Part shown: in pieces, positions 1 to 17,551 of the stretch
Numbering within the stretch: the first letter of the stretch is position 1
Layout: each line of letters begins with the position of its first letter
Assembly: GCA_021613335.1 (NCBI GenBank)
Contig: JAJTWR010000275.1
Span: 372,501-436,500, forward strand
DNA: 64,000 nucleotides
Source: Whitmania pigra
Lineage: Eukaryota; Annelida; Clitellata; Hirudinida; Haemopidae
Direction: 5' to 3'
Notes under the pieces: model-generated
Told to the model about the DNA's origin: nothing
Seen by the model: the letters and a program-made list of their open reading frames with translations, nothing else
The model's database searches: none
Program-made: the position numbers and the translations under genes

Positions 1-662
1 TGAACAAAATAGTGAATTTATTATTATTCAATGCTCTGTAAATGCTGAGTCTAAATCATTGCTTGGATGCAATAACATCTTTGATATTGGTTCCATAAAA
101 GGTTACCACCACTGTATCGCATCGACTGTTTCCATGACAACGAGGTATTCGGTTTCCTTGGAGATTTGAGGTTGTATTCAATCAACCTGATCGGTCAATC
201 ACTCAGTGAACTATAAACTTACACCAAGCTAGGATTTGATCCCAAGTTCAGATGGTTGAAATTACAAACAGATCTTCACACACACGCAAGGCATACGTGT
301 CCAGAATTTAGATTATATAAAAAAAAAAATATTATGAGAACAAAAAATGGTTTCGAATGCCAGATGCGTAATGAATGAGATTTTGATTTTCTAAATTTCT
401 TTATCTCCAAAATCCCCGGGGACATTTCGTTTTAAGATCATTTACGCGGCAAATGGAAGATTCCGAAAAGCATTTCATTCCCATGAAAGGTTTTTTTTTC
501 TTTTAAGAAAATTCATTTCAAGCTTTTCATCGAACGAAACTTTTCATCAATCTCCTGATTGAGTGACAGAACGAACGAATGAATGAATGAATGACCGAAT
601 GAACGAAGTGAATGAGTGACTGATTGACGGTTGATCAGATAGCGCCACGTAGCCCGAAGAGA
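1..662. other. upstream region, no gene seen
   Basis: This is AT-rich sequence upstream of the ROCO gene. I see no convincing coding exon on either strand. A short run of GAAT/GAAC tetranucleotide repeats occupies about 570-620, just before the chosen start codon. An additional upstream 5' exon of the ROCO gene cannot be excluded. Confidence 0.5.
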
Positions 663-3600
663 ATGGACGACCTGGCAGTCCATCGTCTCCATCAGTACGG
701 TCACGCGCATCCCTGTTTTTCGCTTCCGGAATTCCCCTGTCGATCGGAATCTGACGTCACCGATGTCACTGTCTCCTTGTGGAAGCGTGACGCAACGTCG
801 AGCAGCGTCAGCAGCATCGACAGCTGCTGTACGACGGCTACTTCCGACTCGGTTGTGACTCAGATCGAGCGCTGTTGCATGGAGGCCTACGACTCGACTA
901 CCTTGAACCAGTATTCCTCGACCTTAGACTCGTGTCAGGCCTCGGTGAACAACAGCTGCCCGCACGTCAAGATCCACTCGAACGCCTCCAGCACTTTCGA
1001 TTCATCACTCAGCTCCCCGAGCTCCCAAAGGGGCGAAAGGAGACGCCCTTACCTCCTCATGGTGCGTCAAAACTTGGCCAACTATGTCGACTCTCTCCAG
1101 CCTCCTGTCTTTGACCAGACCAGTATTAGCGACTACTGTCAGGCAGCCAGACACTGTCAGACCACTCCTTCCAGACAGCTGCACAGTTTCTGCAGCTGCT
1201 GCAGCCAGCTTCAACATCGACAACAACAACAGTTCGTAGCCAACGACTACAGCGACATCATTCTTCTCCAAGACGAGTCTAATTTCACGCCTTTCTCTGA
1301 TTTCCTCAAGCGCTCCTCAAATCCAAAGTACCTGCGCCATCTCATCGTCATCGACTGTAGACTCCAGTGGGACCCACAAGAAGAGCCCTTCTCTGGCCGG
1401 CGCTACCACCTCAGTACCCTCATCCTCTCCAACACCCACCTGAGAAAACTACCCTCGCAAATCTTCGACATGGCCTGCTCTCTGGAAGTCTTGAAGATCA
1501 ACGGAAATAATCTCGAAGAGGTTCCTGACGACATTGGCAAACTGGTCAAACTGAGGATCTTTTGCTGCGACGGTCAGAAGCCGAGACTCAGGTTTCTGCC
1601 TCAGTCCTTGGCCAAGATACTCTCCCTACAGGTGAACAAGACGGATGGTTTTAGATTTTCGTTTTAAAGACATTTGTGGTTTTATTCAACGAAAATGTTC
1701 GACAATTTATTATTGATTTTATTAATTTAATTTGCAATCTTTTTAACTAGACAATTTTTAATTCTTGTTTTGCGTTTCAGAGATCCGGATCGGTTCCATT
1801 TATATAGCACATGCATAGCCTAGGGTAACATCATTTCACCGAAGGCAGAAACTGAGTCGCTTCCTTAAGAGCTTTATCTTGTAATTCCCGAGAGATTACT
1901 GAGATTTAAAAAAAAAAAGCAATTTCTCTACAAATTTGAAATATAATTCACAAAATTCCAATTCAATTTAGATTATTTTTAAATTGGAAATACATCATTT
2001 TGTAATATTTTTTCTAATTTTCAAACTGTCTCATAAATGTATTTTATAACAATAATATTAAGAATGTAAATAAATTGCATAATAAGAATATAATACAAAA
2101 GGTTGACCAAATTTAAAACAAGTTAATACTCATCATCACCATCATTTCACAATAATCATCATCATCATCATTAATTTCAGATGCTATTTATCCTATTTTA
2201 ACATAAACGACATTTCACTTAAATCTTGTTGGCATTTTCACCTGAAATTTTATAGTATTAATCATTTATGTAAAAAAAAAATAATTAACGAATGAAATTA
2301 ATTAAAATCCACTTTTACACTCATTCCGAACAGGTGCTTTCGTTCAGCAACAACAGAATGGACGACATTTCATTCGTGTGCAATTTGTTCAACTTGAAAG
2401 TTCTCAAATGCGACAGGAACAGAGTGAGCCATCTGCCGAAGAAGCTTGTAAATTTGCAGGAGCTCCAGGTAGGAATTCATTTATTTTTTACTGAAATACT
2501 TTAATTCATTTTCAATTTGAAACGTTTTGAAAACTTTCTAATAGTCTGAAATTGACCCAAATTACCAATTTTAATAATAAATCATTTTCAATTCATTAAT
2601 CACAATATTTAACCTCAACACCAACACTAAACCACAAGCTTCTCCTTCCAGGTTCTGGACATAAGTCACAATCGACTGACTTCGATACCAGCCTCTCTGA
2701 ACGACCTTATCTCTCGCCTTTATCGCTTCGACTACTTCAACGTAACACTGAGACCAAAGCACTTACAGAACGACAGAACCCAACTCCTGAAACATATCGA
2801 TCTTGAATCTTTCTTAGATCAAGTCGTCAGTAGACTGCCAGTCCTCGACATCTCCATCGGAGTTGTCGGAGAATCCCAGAGCGGCAAGTCGACTCTGGTC
2901 GAGTATTTGAACCAAGACAGGAACGAATCTTCGTCTACGCCTCTGTCCTCGTGGATCTTTTCCAGCTATTACTCCACGTCTGCCGACAACAGCACCCCCA
3001 ACAAAACTTCAGACATGCTGCTCTTCCACAGCGTCGACGGTAGTTGCCCGAGCGGAAAAGGACCCGCTTGTCCCACGTTCGTCAGCGCCGTAGAACTGAA
3101 CAGAGGCTGGGCAGATCAATACAGTCAGAGGATCAACGTCGATGTCTTCTTGCTGACTATCGACATATCGACCATCCAGCCGCACAATGGCTGTCATCAG
3201 CACCTCTATCAGAGGCACATGTGTCGCCTCCAAATGTGGCTCGAAGCCCTCTACGAACTCTCGCCGAACACGCCCGTCATCATAGCTGGAACCCATGCCG
3301 ATCACGTCAAGAACTCTTCATACCACGAGATTTGGGCTGCCGTCGAGAGAATACTCGACAGAGGGAAGCAGTTTCACGCGAGACGCTATGCCGGTGAAAA
3401 TCGACTCCATTCTTGCCTCTTGTGCAGCGGCATGACCAAACACCGTGCCGCCCGTAGAACGTTCTCGAAGGGTCGCTCCGCAGCGGGTATGCTGGGCTGC
3501 GTGGACGGTTCTGAGCAGCACAAAGACAAGGGTAAAGTACCCATGTCATCGTCCTCTTCTGCCACTATCTTGCAGGCCAAAAACGCTTCCAGTGCCACTC

Positions 3601-6600
3601 TGACGTCGTCGAACGCCACCACGGACACTTGTACCAAGCAGCCTCAGCAGCAGGAGTCGACGCCTTTCGGTAGCCGGTTTAAATTTCCCCACGTGCTCGC
3701 TTACTACGAGGTCGACGCAAGGAAAATTGCCAACAAGATTACCAAACAGAGAGGCTACTCCTCCGGTCAAAGTTCGTCTACATCGAACCTTCTGACCTTC
3801 GAATGTTACACTGCCGAGCAACTGAAAAGGGCCATCGTCAAGCTCTCTTCAGAATCTGGCAGAGGTTACAGGATCCCCAGGAGTTGGGCCAAGTTCCTCA
3901 TCAGGCTGGCCTCTAGCAGTTCTGGACCCCAGTCGACACCCTTTCTCAGCTACGAGGACGTCAAGGCGACTTCTAAAACCTGCGAAGTTACCTCGAATCA
4001 ACTCCAAAAGATGCTTACCTACTTCCATAAGCGAGGAAAACTCGTCTACTTTGGTAGCGAATCGGACGAGCTACTATCCAGACTGGTAGTCGGCAATGTG
4101 GGATGGTTTCTCGGACGCATCGGCAACATGCTCGAGTCGCTCGACCGGAGCAGCTGCACTGCACTCGAGATCATGCAGAAACTTTCCGACAAGGAGGTCG
4201 ATCAGATCCTGATGAAAAAGAAAGCATCCCTCGGTTCAAAATCCTTCAAAGGTCTTGGAATTTCTCAGACTCCTTCTCTCAGTTTGTCTACAACCGGATA
4301 CACGAGGTGGCTGCTGGCGGCCATGATGAAACTCGAGATGTGCTTACTCATGCCGGACGTTGGTTCCACCCCGGCGGCAATGAGCACGAGTCCCTATAGA
4401 ATTTTCTTCACTAATCGCCTACACGGCTTTTCCTCGAGCGAACAGAACGCCATTTTCCATCAGCAGAGTCAGACGAGATTTTTCTTGATTCCCTATCTCC
4501 TTGAGCACGGAGCACCAAGTCACGACGTTTGGCCGGACAATCCGGAGTGGGAAGAGAAGCAGATAACTTGTGAATTTCTCCTGAGAAGTCTCAAGCCGAG
4601 CTTCTTCACGGACTTGATGCTGAGGCTGAACAAGGAGGGCAGAGGATTTTTGAAGATCGTCTCCGATCCATCGCCGATTTTCATGTCCCATCACATGGTC
4701 TTTTTCTCGGCTTTGGACGAAGGAGGCTGTGACGACTGCTACTACTACAGACGTCGAATCAGAGCGCGACACAGTCGACAAGAAGTCGACTCGACGGCTA
4801 CAGGAGACTACAGCCAACCACAGACAAGTCAGCAAGATGAGGTCCTACACAAAGTTCATCTGTCCCTCCACTCTCGCATGGAAGGCATTAGAGTTCAAGT
4901 TAGAGGTACCAGTCCTTGCTGCACCATGAAAGCCGTTCTCAACTTTCTTGAACTTTTCCTCGACGACGTACCTGACGATGAAACTGAAACCTCAGGCTAC
5001 AGCGATGCAACCAGCAGTTCTAGCAGCCACACTCCTAGCAGTAGTCTTAGTCCTAGTACTAGCATCCTATACAGTTCCGACGGTCTCGGCAGTTTTGGCA
5101 GCCTGTCGCACGGAGGTATGGGGACCGCCGGAGCAACTGGGAGTGGTGCCCTCAACGACGACGTGGAAGACAGAGACCTGTTCCTTCTCTGTCCAAAGTG
5201 CGTTCTTTTAAGACACACCCAGCCTAGTCGAATAGCCTATCACTGTATCTCACCGAAGAGAAAAGCCATCTGCAAAAAGTGGCACAACCTGGGAAGCTGG
5301 GGCAGAGCAGTGAGCGGCGATTACCACTTTGGCGGAAATGGTGGTGTAATCGTCGAGGTGCCTCCGACAACCAGTCTGACCGTTTTACCGGACTACGAAC
5401 ACCCCAGGCTGGTCTTGATCCTTCCGCCGAGTTCTATGGTGACCTCGAGAGACTGGTACTTGTCCTCTAAGACTGGATTCCTGGAGGGGCTGGAGGTGAA
5501 CTTCCTCTGCGAATACACCGGCTACTGGCATCTGACCGACGACGTTGGATACCGCATCAATCGATCGCTCCAGTTTGCCAAGTCCACAGGTGATCAGTTG
5601 TCCAAACTGGTCAACCTGGCACTGCCCCTGGTTCAAGTCATCCACGGGATACCGGAACACTCGAACAACGCCAGACTTGTGGCCCCCATCATTCCCGACC
5701 TCATAGCCAGTTATGACTACCTCAAGTGCGGGGAGTTCCACCACCACGGTCAGTCCCACGGCCAGCATGCCCTCGATCCAACCGCCTGGCTCATCAAGAA
5801 CAAGGACCGCGTCATCACCATGCTCTCTAAAGTACTGACGGCAGCAGGCGACGGAATGACGGATTTGTACTTTAAGGTCAGGCAGCTGGATTCGGTAGTA
5901 CCTACTCTACAGTCTGATTAATGTTAATTGTAAATTATAATAATGAACAATTTATTAAAAACATTATTTATTGTGATTATTAATTATAAATTATATTAAG
6001 AATAATGTATTATTATAATAAAACTTAAATATAAAAGAATAGAATAAATTAATTTAAAAAAATGAAAATTATATTATATTAAAAAATATTTGATTATGAA
6101 TATCAATGAATGCTAATGTAATAAATAATTTGTTATAATTATTATTATTATTATTATAGTTCAGAAATTATGTTTTCACCACATAATTTGCAACGACGTC
6201 ATTTCTATTATCGATTTATCGAATTAACTCTAATATAACTGTGGAGGAGATTAAAAATTACTTTTAATTTGTTTAAATTTTCCATCTGGAACATTATTGG
6301 GTTGAGTATTCGTCTCTTGTGGATCATTGATCACTGGCAGGAGATTGGGAATCGTTTATGTCATGCTAAATGTGTCACACTACGTATCACATTGTTTATG
6401 TCACACTGACTTATGTCACACTGACTTATGCCATTCTGTTTATGTCACATTGACTTATGTCATTCTGTCTATGTCACGCTATTTATGTCACGTGGATGTA
6501 AACACAACTCCACCACTGAGCATCCTATTCAATTTTCCAGGTGAACAACCCGCTGAACGCCCACTCCATATTCCAGACCGCCAGCACGGCCAACAGGTCA

Positions 6601-6732
6601 CAACTTGCCAAGTTCTTGAGAATCGACAACAGCTCCGGCAGATTCGGCTCTCTCAGGCCTGTGTACATCGAGAGAGAAATAAGATGGGTCTGTGACAACC
6701 ATTACGAAGAGCTCAAGAATGCAGTCAACTAG
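663..6732 (+). CDS. LRR-Roc-COR protein (ROCO family, MFHAS1-like)
   Basis: Four coding exons, all joined in phase 0: 663-1631, 2334-2468, 2652-5876 and 6541-6732, giving about 1506 residues. The first ATG in the open frame is at 663. Residues about 225-400 are leucine-rich repeats that cross two introns. The Roc GTPase follows: the P-loop GVVGESQSGKST is at about 438-449 and a GTHAD guanine-specificity motif at about 581-585. A COR-like region starts near 776 (IPRSWAKFLIRL). A Ser-rich linker and a conserved C-terminal region with a CPKC pair complete the protein. No kinase domain is present, which argues against LRRK and for MFHAS1-type ROCO proteins, regulators of inflammatory signalling in vertebrates. 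A third-exon read-through would stop at 5921, but the donor at 5877 joins in frame to a good terminal exon. The family call is firm; orthology to MFHAS1 is inferred. Confidence 0.85.
6357..6497. repeat. imperfect minisatellite in last ROCO intron
   Basis: A unit of about 17-18 bp containing TTATGTCACACTGAC-like words is repeated about seven times just before the acceptor at 6540. The copies are diverged. It lies wholly inside the intron and adds no coding sequence. Confidence 0.7.
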
Positions 6733-7903
6733 AACTTCGACTAGAACACCGTGACTGAAGTCACTTAACCAGAAGCGTAGCCTCGTTTACGACGGAGTAC
6801 TTTGTTCAACCGTGACGTCGATGAATTTGAGTTGTCATTCTGTCATGACGTGACTCTTGTCATGACATTTCAGTTTCTCCTTTCTTATTGTGTTCCAGTT
6901 GTTCTGAGTCCTCATTCTGATTGCAAATGTCTGAAAATGATTGCAAATGTCTGAAGATGATTTTGGTCAAAATTAACGGTCCCAGATAACCCGTGCATGT
7001 TATTTAATTATAATATTTAGATACATTAGCCGTTACGTCGAGCCAATTGGTTGTCTGATTTTAATAACAATAACACTGACGTAATTGGTTATTCGTGAGA
7101 GCAGACAATTATTCATTATTCATAAGCTGAATTCGTTACACACACACACACACAAAGAAAGAAGGGTAACAATTTCTCTCTCAAACGGTGCTCCAACGTT
7201 CCTAGCCTTTTATCATAACTAATTTATTACAACTAATTTATTATAACTAATCTATCACAACTAATTTATCACAACCAATTATACTGACGGGTGAAATATT
7301 TCAATTGACCCACGTACAAATCGACCCTCATTCTCCACCTTCTCCATTAGTACTTTTCAGAGCCGAGTTTCGAACACCAGCCAGTATGATTCGGTTTTCC
7401 AACAACCTCCTAAAAACCCAGACGATAACAAGCCCAATGTCTGAGTGTCCAAAGTGCTAAGTACGACCGGTTACGAGCGGCTATAAGATCGCAATCATGT
7501 CAAACTTTGACACTGATCATTGATCGACGATTGAATGAAGATACTGGCACGATCTCACGCGGCCGAGCCGTTGTAAGCAATCAGCTAAAACAAGGCCCAT
7601 TACGAGCTCAAATAGCCGCTCCTAGGATGATAATAATAATCATCGTTAGCTGTTTTGCTTCGAGTTGAGTCGATACTTGAGTTAAATTATACTTACTTGC
7701 TACTTGTTACCTGATATATATACACCTGATACTTTCTACATAGTTAGTTGCCGGAAAAATATTTCGAGAGGTTAAATCATTTAAGAAATTTGCTTAACTT
7801 TCAAGCGATTAAGTAAAATAAAATATTTATCTTTAAAATACAATAAAATAAGAAAACTATTACAGCAGTTCAACTACTGACTACTGACTGAAGTATTTCA
7901 AAC
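6733..7903. other. intergenic region between ROCO and Ly6-1
   Basis: No gene is seen. It contains a short CA repeat near 7138-7155 and a tandem array of a 14-bp unit (TTATCACAACTAAT-like, about five copies) at about 7209-7279. A TATATATA run at about 7713-7721 is a possible TATA element for the next gene, but this stretch lacks the promoter block shared by Ly6 genes 3-12. Confidence 0.5.
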
Positions 7904-12730
<4,827 letters not shown>

Positions 12731-13675
12731 GTACACTGTTATCGTAAGTACTTATGTTGTCAGTTGGAGATGATTCGATATGATTTTAAATGATTTTCTA
12801 TCGAAAAAATCATTCTTAATAAATATAAATGTAAATAATAATAATAATGATGATGATAATATAAATGGAAATGTAATTATAAATACAAATGTGAATGTTC
12901 GAAATAAATTCATGAATATTCAGTAGATTTTAAAGTTTTATTTTTTTGATGTTGTAATGCTTCAATTTCATCACTATCAACAATTTCCTTGGAATAAATA
13001 AATTATATATAAAACTTTTACGATTTGTTTTTATTTATTTGTTTAATTACGTTCTCCATTTATTTATTAAATAAAATTTTAAACTTAAAAATTAAACTAA
13101 TACCAAAACTTCAAAAATACACTTTACAAACTTAAAAATCCATTCTAGCAAGTTTAAAAACTTGTGACAAGCAAGAATACTGACGTAAAAGTAAATCAAT
13201 CATAATTTCTAACGACCTATGTGAAGTCTGTACTCTTACTTACCTGTTGTGGCTCACAATAGAATACAATAGATCGAATGACGATCAGCTAGGATATGAA
13301 TGAGTGTAACGGAATGTTCGTGAATTGACATGATCGATGACTCTCGTTAAAATTCTCGTTGAAGTTAACTTTCAACAACATCCTCGAGTCGTATTTTATA
13401 ATTTCAGGTTCAGTACCTTGTTGCACGGATATTTGAGAAGTTTTACTCTGGCTTACATGTCGAGGGTTACTTTGAGTCATTAAAAATTAAACTCTCGCAT
13501 TTCATCCTCGTCCAAGTAGACAAAGTATCATAGTTGATGAACGTTTAAAAGAGAAAGCGTCGCTCTTTGAAATATTATTACAACTATAAAACAATCTGAA
13601 ATCGATTTATTGACCTAAAAAATCTGAAATCTAAAAAAGAAAAGATTTTCAAAGATTCGATTCAAATCGAAAATA

Positions 13676-14408
13676 ATGGAAAACATTAAAATTCTTCTTC
13701 TGATCGTCGGAATGATTTTCCATCGTCCTGGAAGCTGCACCAACTTCTGCTTCCAGTGCGAATCCACGAACGGAAACCTACCAGACTGTGACCACATCAA
13801 CTCCGAGGACATAAAATACGAGGTCGATTGTACGGGGGGCTACTGCACCAAGACCACTAGGATGACCAACGGTACCGTCGTCTATCATCGTTTCACTTTT
13901 TCTCGTGCCATCTTCAATGAGTTTTATCTTTTTGTACATGCGTCTCATTTGAAAAGTTGTGCTTAATTATAATTAAGTTACATATCGTCATTATGTGCTG
14001 ATGTGCATTATGTTTTTCATGCATGCCTACAACACGCATGTGACTATAACACGCACAAGGTGAAAACTCCTTATTTCCCACCAGACGTCTTCAAACACAT
14101 TTGTAAAGGTTATGAGAAGTTAAAAATAAATCGGTTTTTGATATAAAATTAAATTAAATTAAATGCGTGTGATCTTGATTTACTTTTATTAATTAATATT
14201 CAAATCAGGTAGCGTCATATACGTAAAGAGGACCTGTCACCAATACTCATCAGACCAAACGTATACTTGCGAATACGTACCTGTTGACGTCACAACCTAC
14301 GAAGAAATCTGTGCATGTGAAACCAGTTACTGCAATGAATCTGATTGGTCGACGAAACTTGACCTGACCTTGTTTTGCTTCGTGCTGACTATGGGATTGG
14401 TCCTTTGA
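13676..14408 (+). CDS. Ly6-2: secreted Ly6/uPAR-domain protein, probably GPI-anchored
   Basis: Exons 13676-13871 and 14209-14408 (phase 1) give 131 residues. A signal peptide of about 22 residues precedes NFCFQC. The exon-1 pattern closely follows gene 1: LPDCD is shared and TGGYCTK recurs before the splice. The second exon ends ICACETSYCNES and then a hydrophobic tail, LDLTLFCFVLTMGLVL. All ten family cysteines are present. The donor (ACG|GTACC) is weak, but the frame and the second exon fit well. The upstream region lacks the CCAAT/TATA block of genes 3-12, so regulation probably differs. Its 3' end and downstream flank recur as a decayed copy at 16.5 kb, so this gene was next to the ancestor of the expanded subfamily. 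Confidence 0.85.
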
Positions 14409-14583
14409 AATTATTAACAAAATGACGACACATGTGGTCATTAAATTGTGATATTGTCATTTTATCTTTTAAAAATTTTAATGCGTCTTTACAAAGATTG
14501 GGGTCAAGGCTGGGCTGAGGATTTGACCCTTTCCCCCGCCCCAAATGAATGGGGAGTCAGTTACAACACGCCGATATCGTGGT

Positions 14584-14645
14584 CCAATGAGAGCTTTCGA
14601 ATGAGCGCACATGTTTGTTCATGATTAGGAAGTTATTTATAAAAG
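14584..14645 (+). promoter_or_regulatory. Ly6-3 promoter: CCAAT and TATA boxes
   Basis: CCAAT at 14584-14588 within GGTCCAATGAGAGC and TATAAAAG at 14638-14645 lie about 220 bp before the ATG. This is the first of ten matching promoter blocks in the array. The usual TGACGTGG before CCAAT is here altered to TATCGTGG. Confidence 0.75.
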
Positions 14646-14867
14646 TAATTAAGTTGATCCTACAATCTCGTGCAGTTACTTATTTACTTTCGATATTGTT
14701 TTAATTAACTGTTTGGACTCTTAATAAATAACAGTAACAATTAATTATTCACTTAATAATTCAACTACTTTGAAGCATAATAGAGTAATACAATATAATA
14801 TTGATTGAATGTAAAACATTAAAACTCTACCGAGTGAGGGTGTGCAAAAAAGAAGACACCAGTAAAT

Positions 14868-16103
14868 ATGATCTCTGTATCATCGATGATCCTCATCTCG
14901 TCAATGGCTTGCATCCTGGTAAGAGTTGAAATGCAAGTCTTTTGCTATCGATGCAGTACCAAGAAGGGAGAAAGTAGTTTTTGTGACAAACCGACCTTCA
15001 TTTTCTCATCCTCCTGTGCGTCTAACCTGTGCAGTAAGGTTGTGGAATACGAGAATGGTAAGTAATCGGTGGTAATGATGATGATGATGATGATAAATAT
15101 GGTCATGATGATGATGACAATGACGATGAGGATGATGATGATGATGATTATTAATTAATTAAATGCCATGATAATGTTATCTGACGTCTCTATCTGGAAT
15201 TTAATTAGTAAATGAGGACGACAAGTTCATTTATTGACAAGTTATCAATCTTAATAAATAACGCTTGCGACAAGTTATAGATAAACAAACAAAAAAGATA
15301 AATAATTATTAAAAAAAAAGATGTATTATTGTTCAGACCATCTCGTTTAGTATATAAATTTAGTATGTTTAGTATGGAATGGAATACAAGTATAAGCAAC
15401 AGGAAATTATTAGTACAGCGGAACCCGATTATCTCGACCTCAAAGTTGGTGAAGCGGAACCGCCAAACTCCCTCTTTGTCCCGGCATTGTCTTATTCATG
15501 GTCATGTCCAATCTTTTATCTTAACGAACCCAGTTCGCTCTTTATATTATTTTTAGTTTTAAAAATATCTGTAGTTATTAAGAGAAATTCGGAGGAACCA
15601 GTCAATAGAGAAACAGTATGAAATTCCATGTCCATTCTCATTTATTCACGCACGATATGTACATACAGAAACTTCAAGGACATGTTAATACACATCCGCC
15701 ATGATGATTTTCGGTTATTTCGATCCCAGGTTCGATCGGTTATCTCGACTAAATTATTTGAACTTATTATTTGATCAGCGCGAAAATACTGTCATGTTCA
15801 ACTTCAACCAAATGAAAAACACGCTTGCTCTGAATACCATTTTCATATTTTCATATCCTCTCCTGACATCTTTAAACTATCAATTACCTTTAATCGCATC
15901 CAGGTGTACAGGTATACCTTCGCCGTCGCTGTTCAAGCGATTATTATGCACTTGGATGCCGTAGGGACGTCGGAAAGTCAAGTGACACTTACACTGAATC
16001 ATGTTACTGCGACAGTTCCTATTGCAACAAGGCTGTAAAGTTTACCTGGAGTCTGTTCGTTAATTTGTCTCTTGTCGTAAGCTCGTTATTCGCGATGTTT
16101 TGA
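14868..16103 (+). CDS. Ly6-3: secreted Ly6/uPAR-domain protein, probably GPI-anchored
   Basis: Exons 14868-15057 and 15904-16103 (phase 1) give 129 residues. It starts MISVSSMILISS, where the paralogues have MFSVSS, then FCYRC opens the domain; ten cysteines are present. The tail FTWSLFVNLSLVVSS with SLFAMF at the end is the form shared with genes 7 and 11. A possible alternative acceptor eight bases downstream in the GTGTACAGGT stretch would break the frame. The 846-bp intron contains an ATG microsatellite just after the donor and a transposon-like inverted-repeat fragment near 15416. An AATAAA signal lies about 100 bp after the stop. Confidence 0.85.
15416..15760. mobile_element. possible pogo/Tigger-like DNA transposon remnant
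   Basis: CAGCGGAACCCGATTATCTC at 15416 follows a TA dinucleotide and looks like the terminal repeat of a pogo/Tigger-type element. Related words (CGGTTATCTCGA) recur near 15740 and AGCGGAACC near 15454. No transposase frame is present. The second end is unclear, so the limits are approximate. Confidence 0.3.
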
Positions 16104-16424
16104 TTGGAAAAAAAAAAGGAAGAAGATAGCATTGGACATTCGGAATTAGTTATTGCAATGTCAAAAATAATTTCAATTTGTTCCAAAATGTTTAATCGAT
16201 GTGGCTAGAAATAAATTCAAATAAATAAAATTGTTTTTCATGCTGTTTTTTGATGCTGTTGATAAAAGTTGTACCTAGACTCGACAACTATTAAAACCCA
16301 AATAATCAAAACAAGATAGATTACAACGAATGCAAGATATTAAAAATAAACATATTATACAATATTAAATTAAAGATATTAAACAATAACAATACAATTA
16401 CAATAAAAGTACAATTCTCAGAAG

Positions 16425-16515
16425 ATGATTCGATTCTCCAACCTTTAAACCACGATATCATGTTCACTTACTTCAACCCCATCACCGGAAAGACTGTTTT
16501 TAAAACGCGCCAATG
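16425..16515 (-). repeat. tRNA-like repeat copy
   Basis: Minus-strand sequence related to three other copies in the window (29.84, 32.03 and 33.78 kb). It carries an altered RNA polymerase III B-box region, GAGAATCGAATC, after a word like ATCATGGTTTAAAGG. It is probably a SINE-type element; the A box is not clear. Confidence 0.5.
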
Positions 16516-16521
16516 CCTTGC

Positions 16522-16590
16522 TCTGATTGGCTGACAAAACTTGACTTGACCTTGTTTTGCTTAGTGCTGACGTTGGGATTGGTCCTTTGA
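16522..16590 (+). pseudogene. relic of a Ly6-2-type final exon
   Basis: About 70 bp match the last coding bases of Ly6-2 with several changes, including the final GGTCCTTTGA and stop. The match runs on into the downstream flank (AATTATTAACAAAATGACG). The rest of the exon is gone, replaced by a tRNA-like repeat. It marks the left edge of the unit that duplicated to make Ly6-4. Fainter traces of the same piece occur before Ly6-5 (about 18596-18640) and Ly6-6 (about 20414-20440). Confidence 0.75.
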
Positions 16591-16758
16591 AATTATTAAC
16601 AAAATGACGGCTTATGTAGTCATCAAATTGTGATGTTGTCATTTTACTTTTTAAAAATTTTAATGAGTCTTTCCAAAGATTGGGGTTAAGGCTAGGGACT
16701 TGACCATTCCCCCGCCCCAAATGAGTGGGCAGTCACTTGCAGCACGCCGATGACAGGT

Positions 16759-16820
16759 CCAATCAGAGCTTTCAGTTGAGATCATGTATTTGTTCATGAT
16801 AAATTAGGAAGGTATAAAAG
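16759..16820 (+). promoter_or_regulatory. Ly6-4 promoter: CCAAT and TATA boxes
   Basis: CCAAT at 16759-16763 (GGTCCAATCAGAGC) and TATAAAAG at 16813-16820, about 220 bp before the ATG. The preceding word is TGACAGG rather than TGACGTGG. Confidence 0.75.
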
Positions 16821-17040
16821 TAAATAAGTTGATCCTGCAATCTCTTAAAGTTAAATTTACTTTTAATTTTGTTTTAATTAACTTTTTAACTTTTAATAAT
16901 TTAATTAAAACATAATAACATACTCTAGAATATACACTAGAATATAAGATACTTAAAGCACTTTATTGACAATATTGAATTTAAAACATTTGGACATACC
17001 ATCTCAAGTGAGAATGCGCCTAAAGAAGACACAACTAAAC

Positions 17041-17299
17041 ATGTTTTCTGCATCATCCATGATCCTCATCTTGTCAATAGTTTGCATCCTGGTAACAGGT
17101 GAAGACGAGTCGAATTACTGCTACCAATGCAGTTCTAGGAATAAAAGGAACAGTTATTGCAACACTCCGGGCTTTTTTTTATATAACTACTGTCAATCTG
17201 ACGTTTGTGGTAAGAGAGTGGTAATTGAATTCGGTAAGTAATCGGTGGTGATGATGATGATGGTGGTGGTGATGGTGGTGGTGATGATGATGATGATGA

Positions 17300-17361
<62 letters not shown>

Positions 17362-17385
17362 TGATGATGATGATGATGATGATGA

Positions 17386-17416
<31 letters not shown>

Positions 17417-17509
17417 ATGATGATGATGATGATGATGATGATGGATGATGATGATGAGGATGATGATGATGATGATGATGATGATTGATGATGATGATGA
17501 TGATGATGA

Positions 17510-17551
<42 letters not shown>

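Noticed and set aside
5877..5921. ROCO gene ending at the stop codon at 5921
   Set aside because: A donor at 5877 joins in phase to the exon 6541-6732, which continues with plausible conserved sequence (RPVYIEREIRWVCDNHYEEL); the short read-through end looks intronic.
15329..15621. two plus-strand frames of 75-80 residues
   Set aside because: They lie in the Ly6-3 intron and include transposon-like inverted-repeat sequence; they start at weak positions and have no homologues in other array introns.
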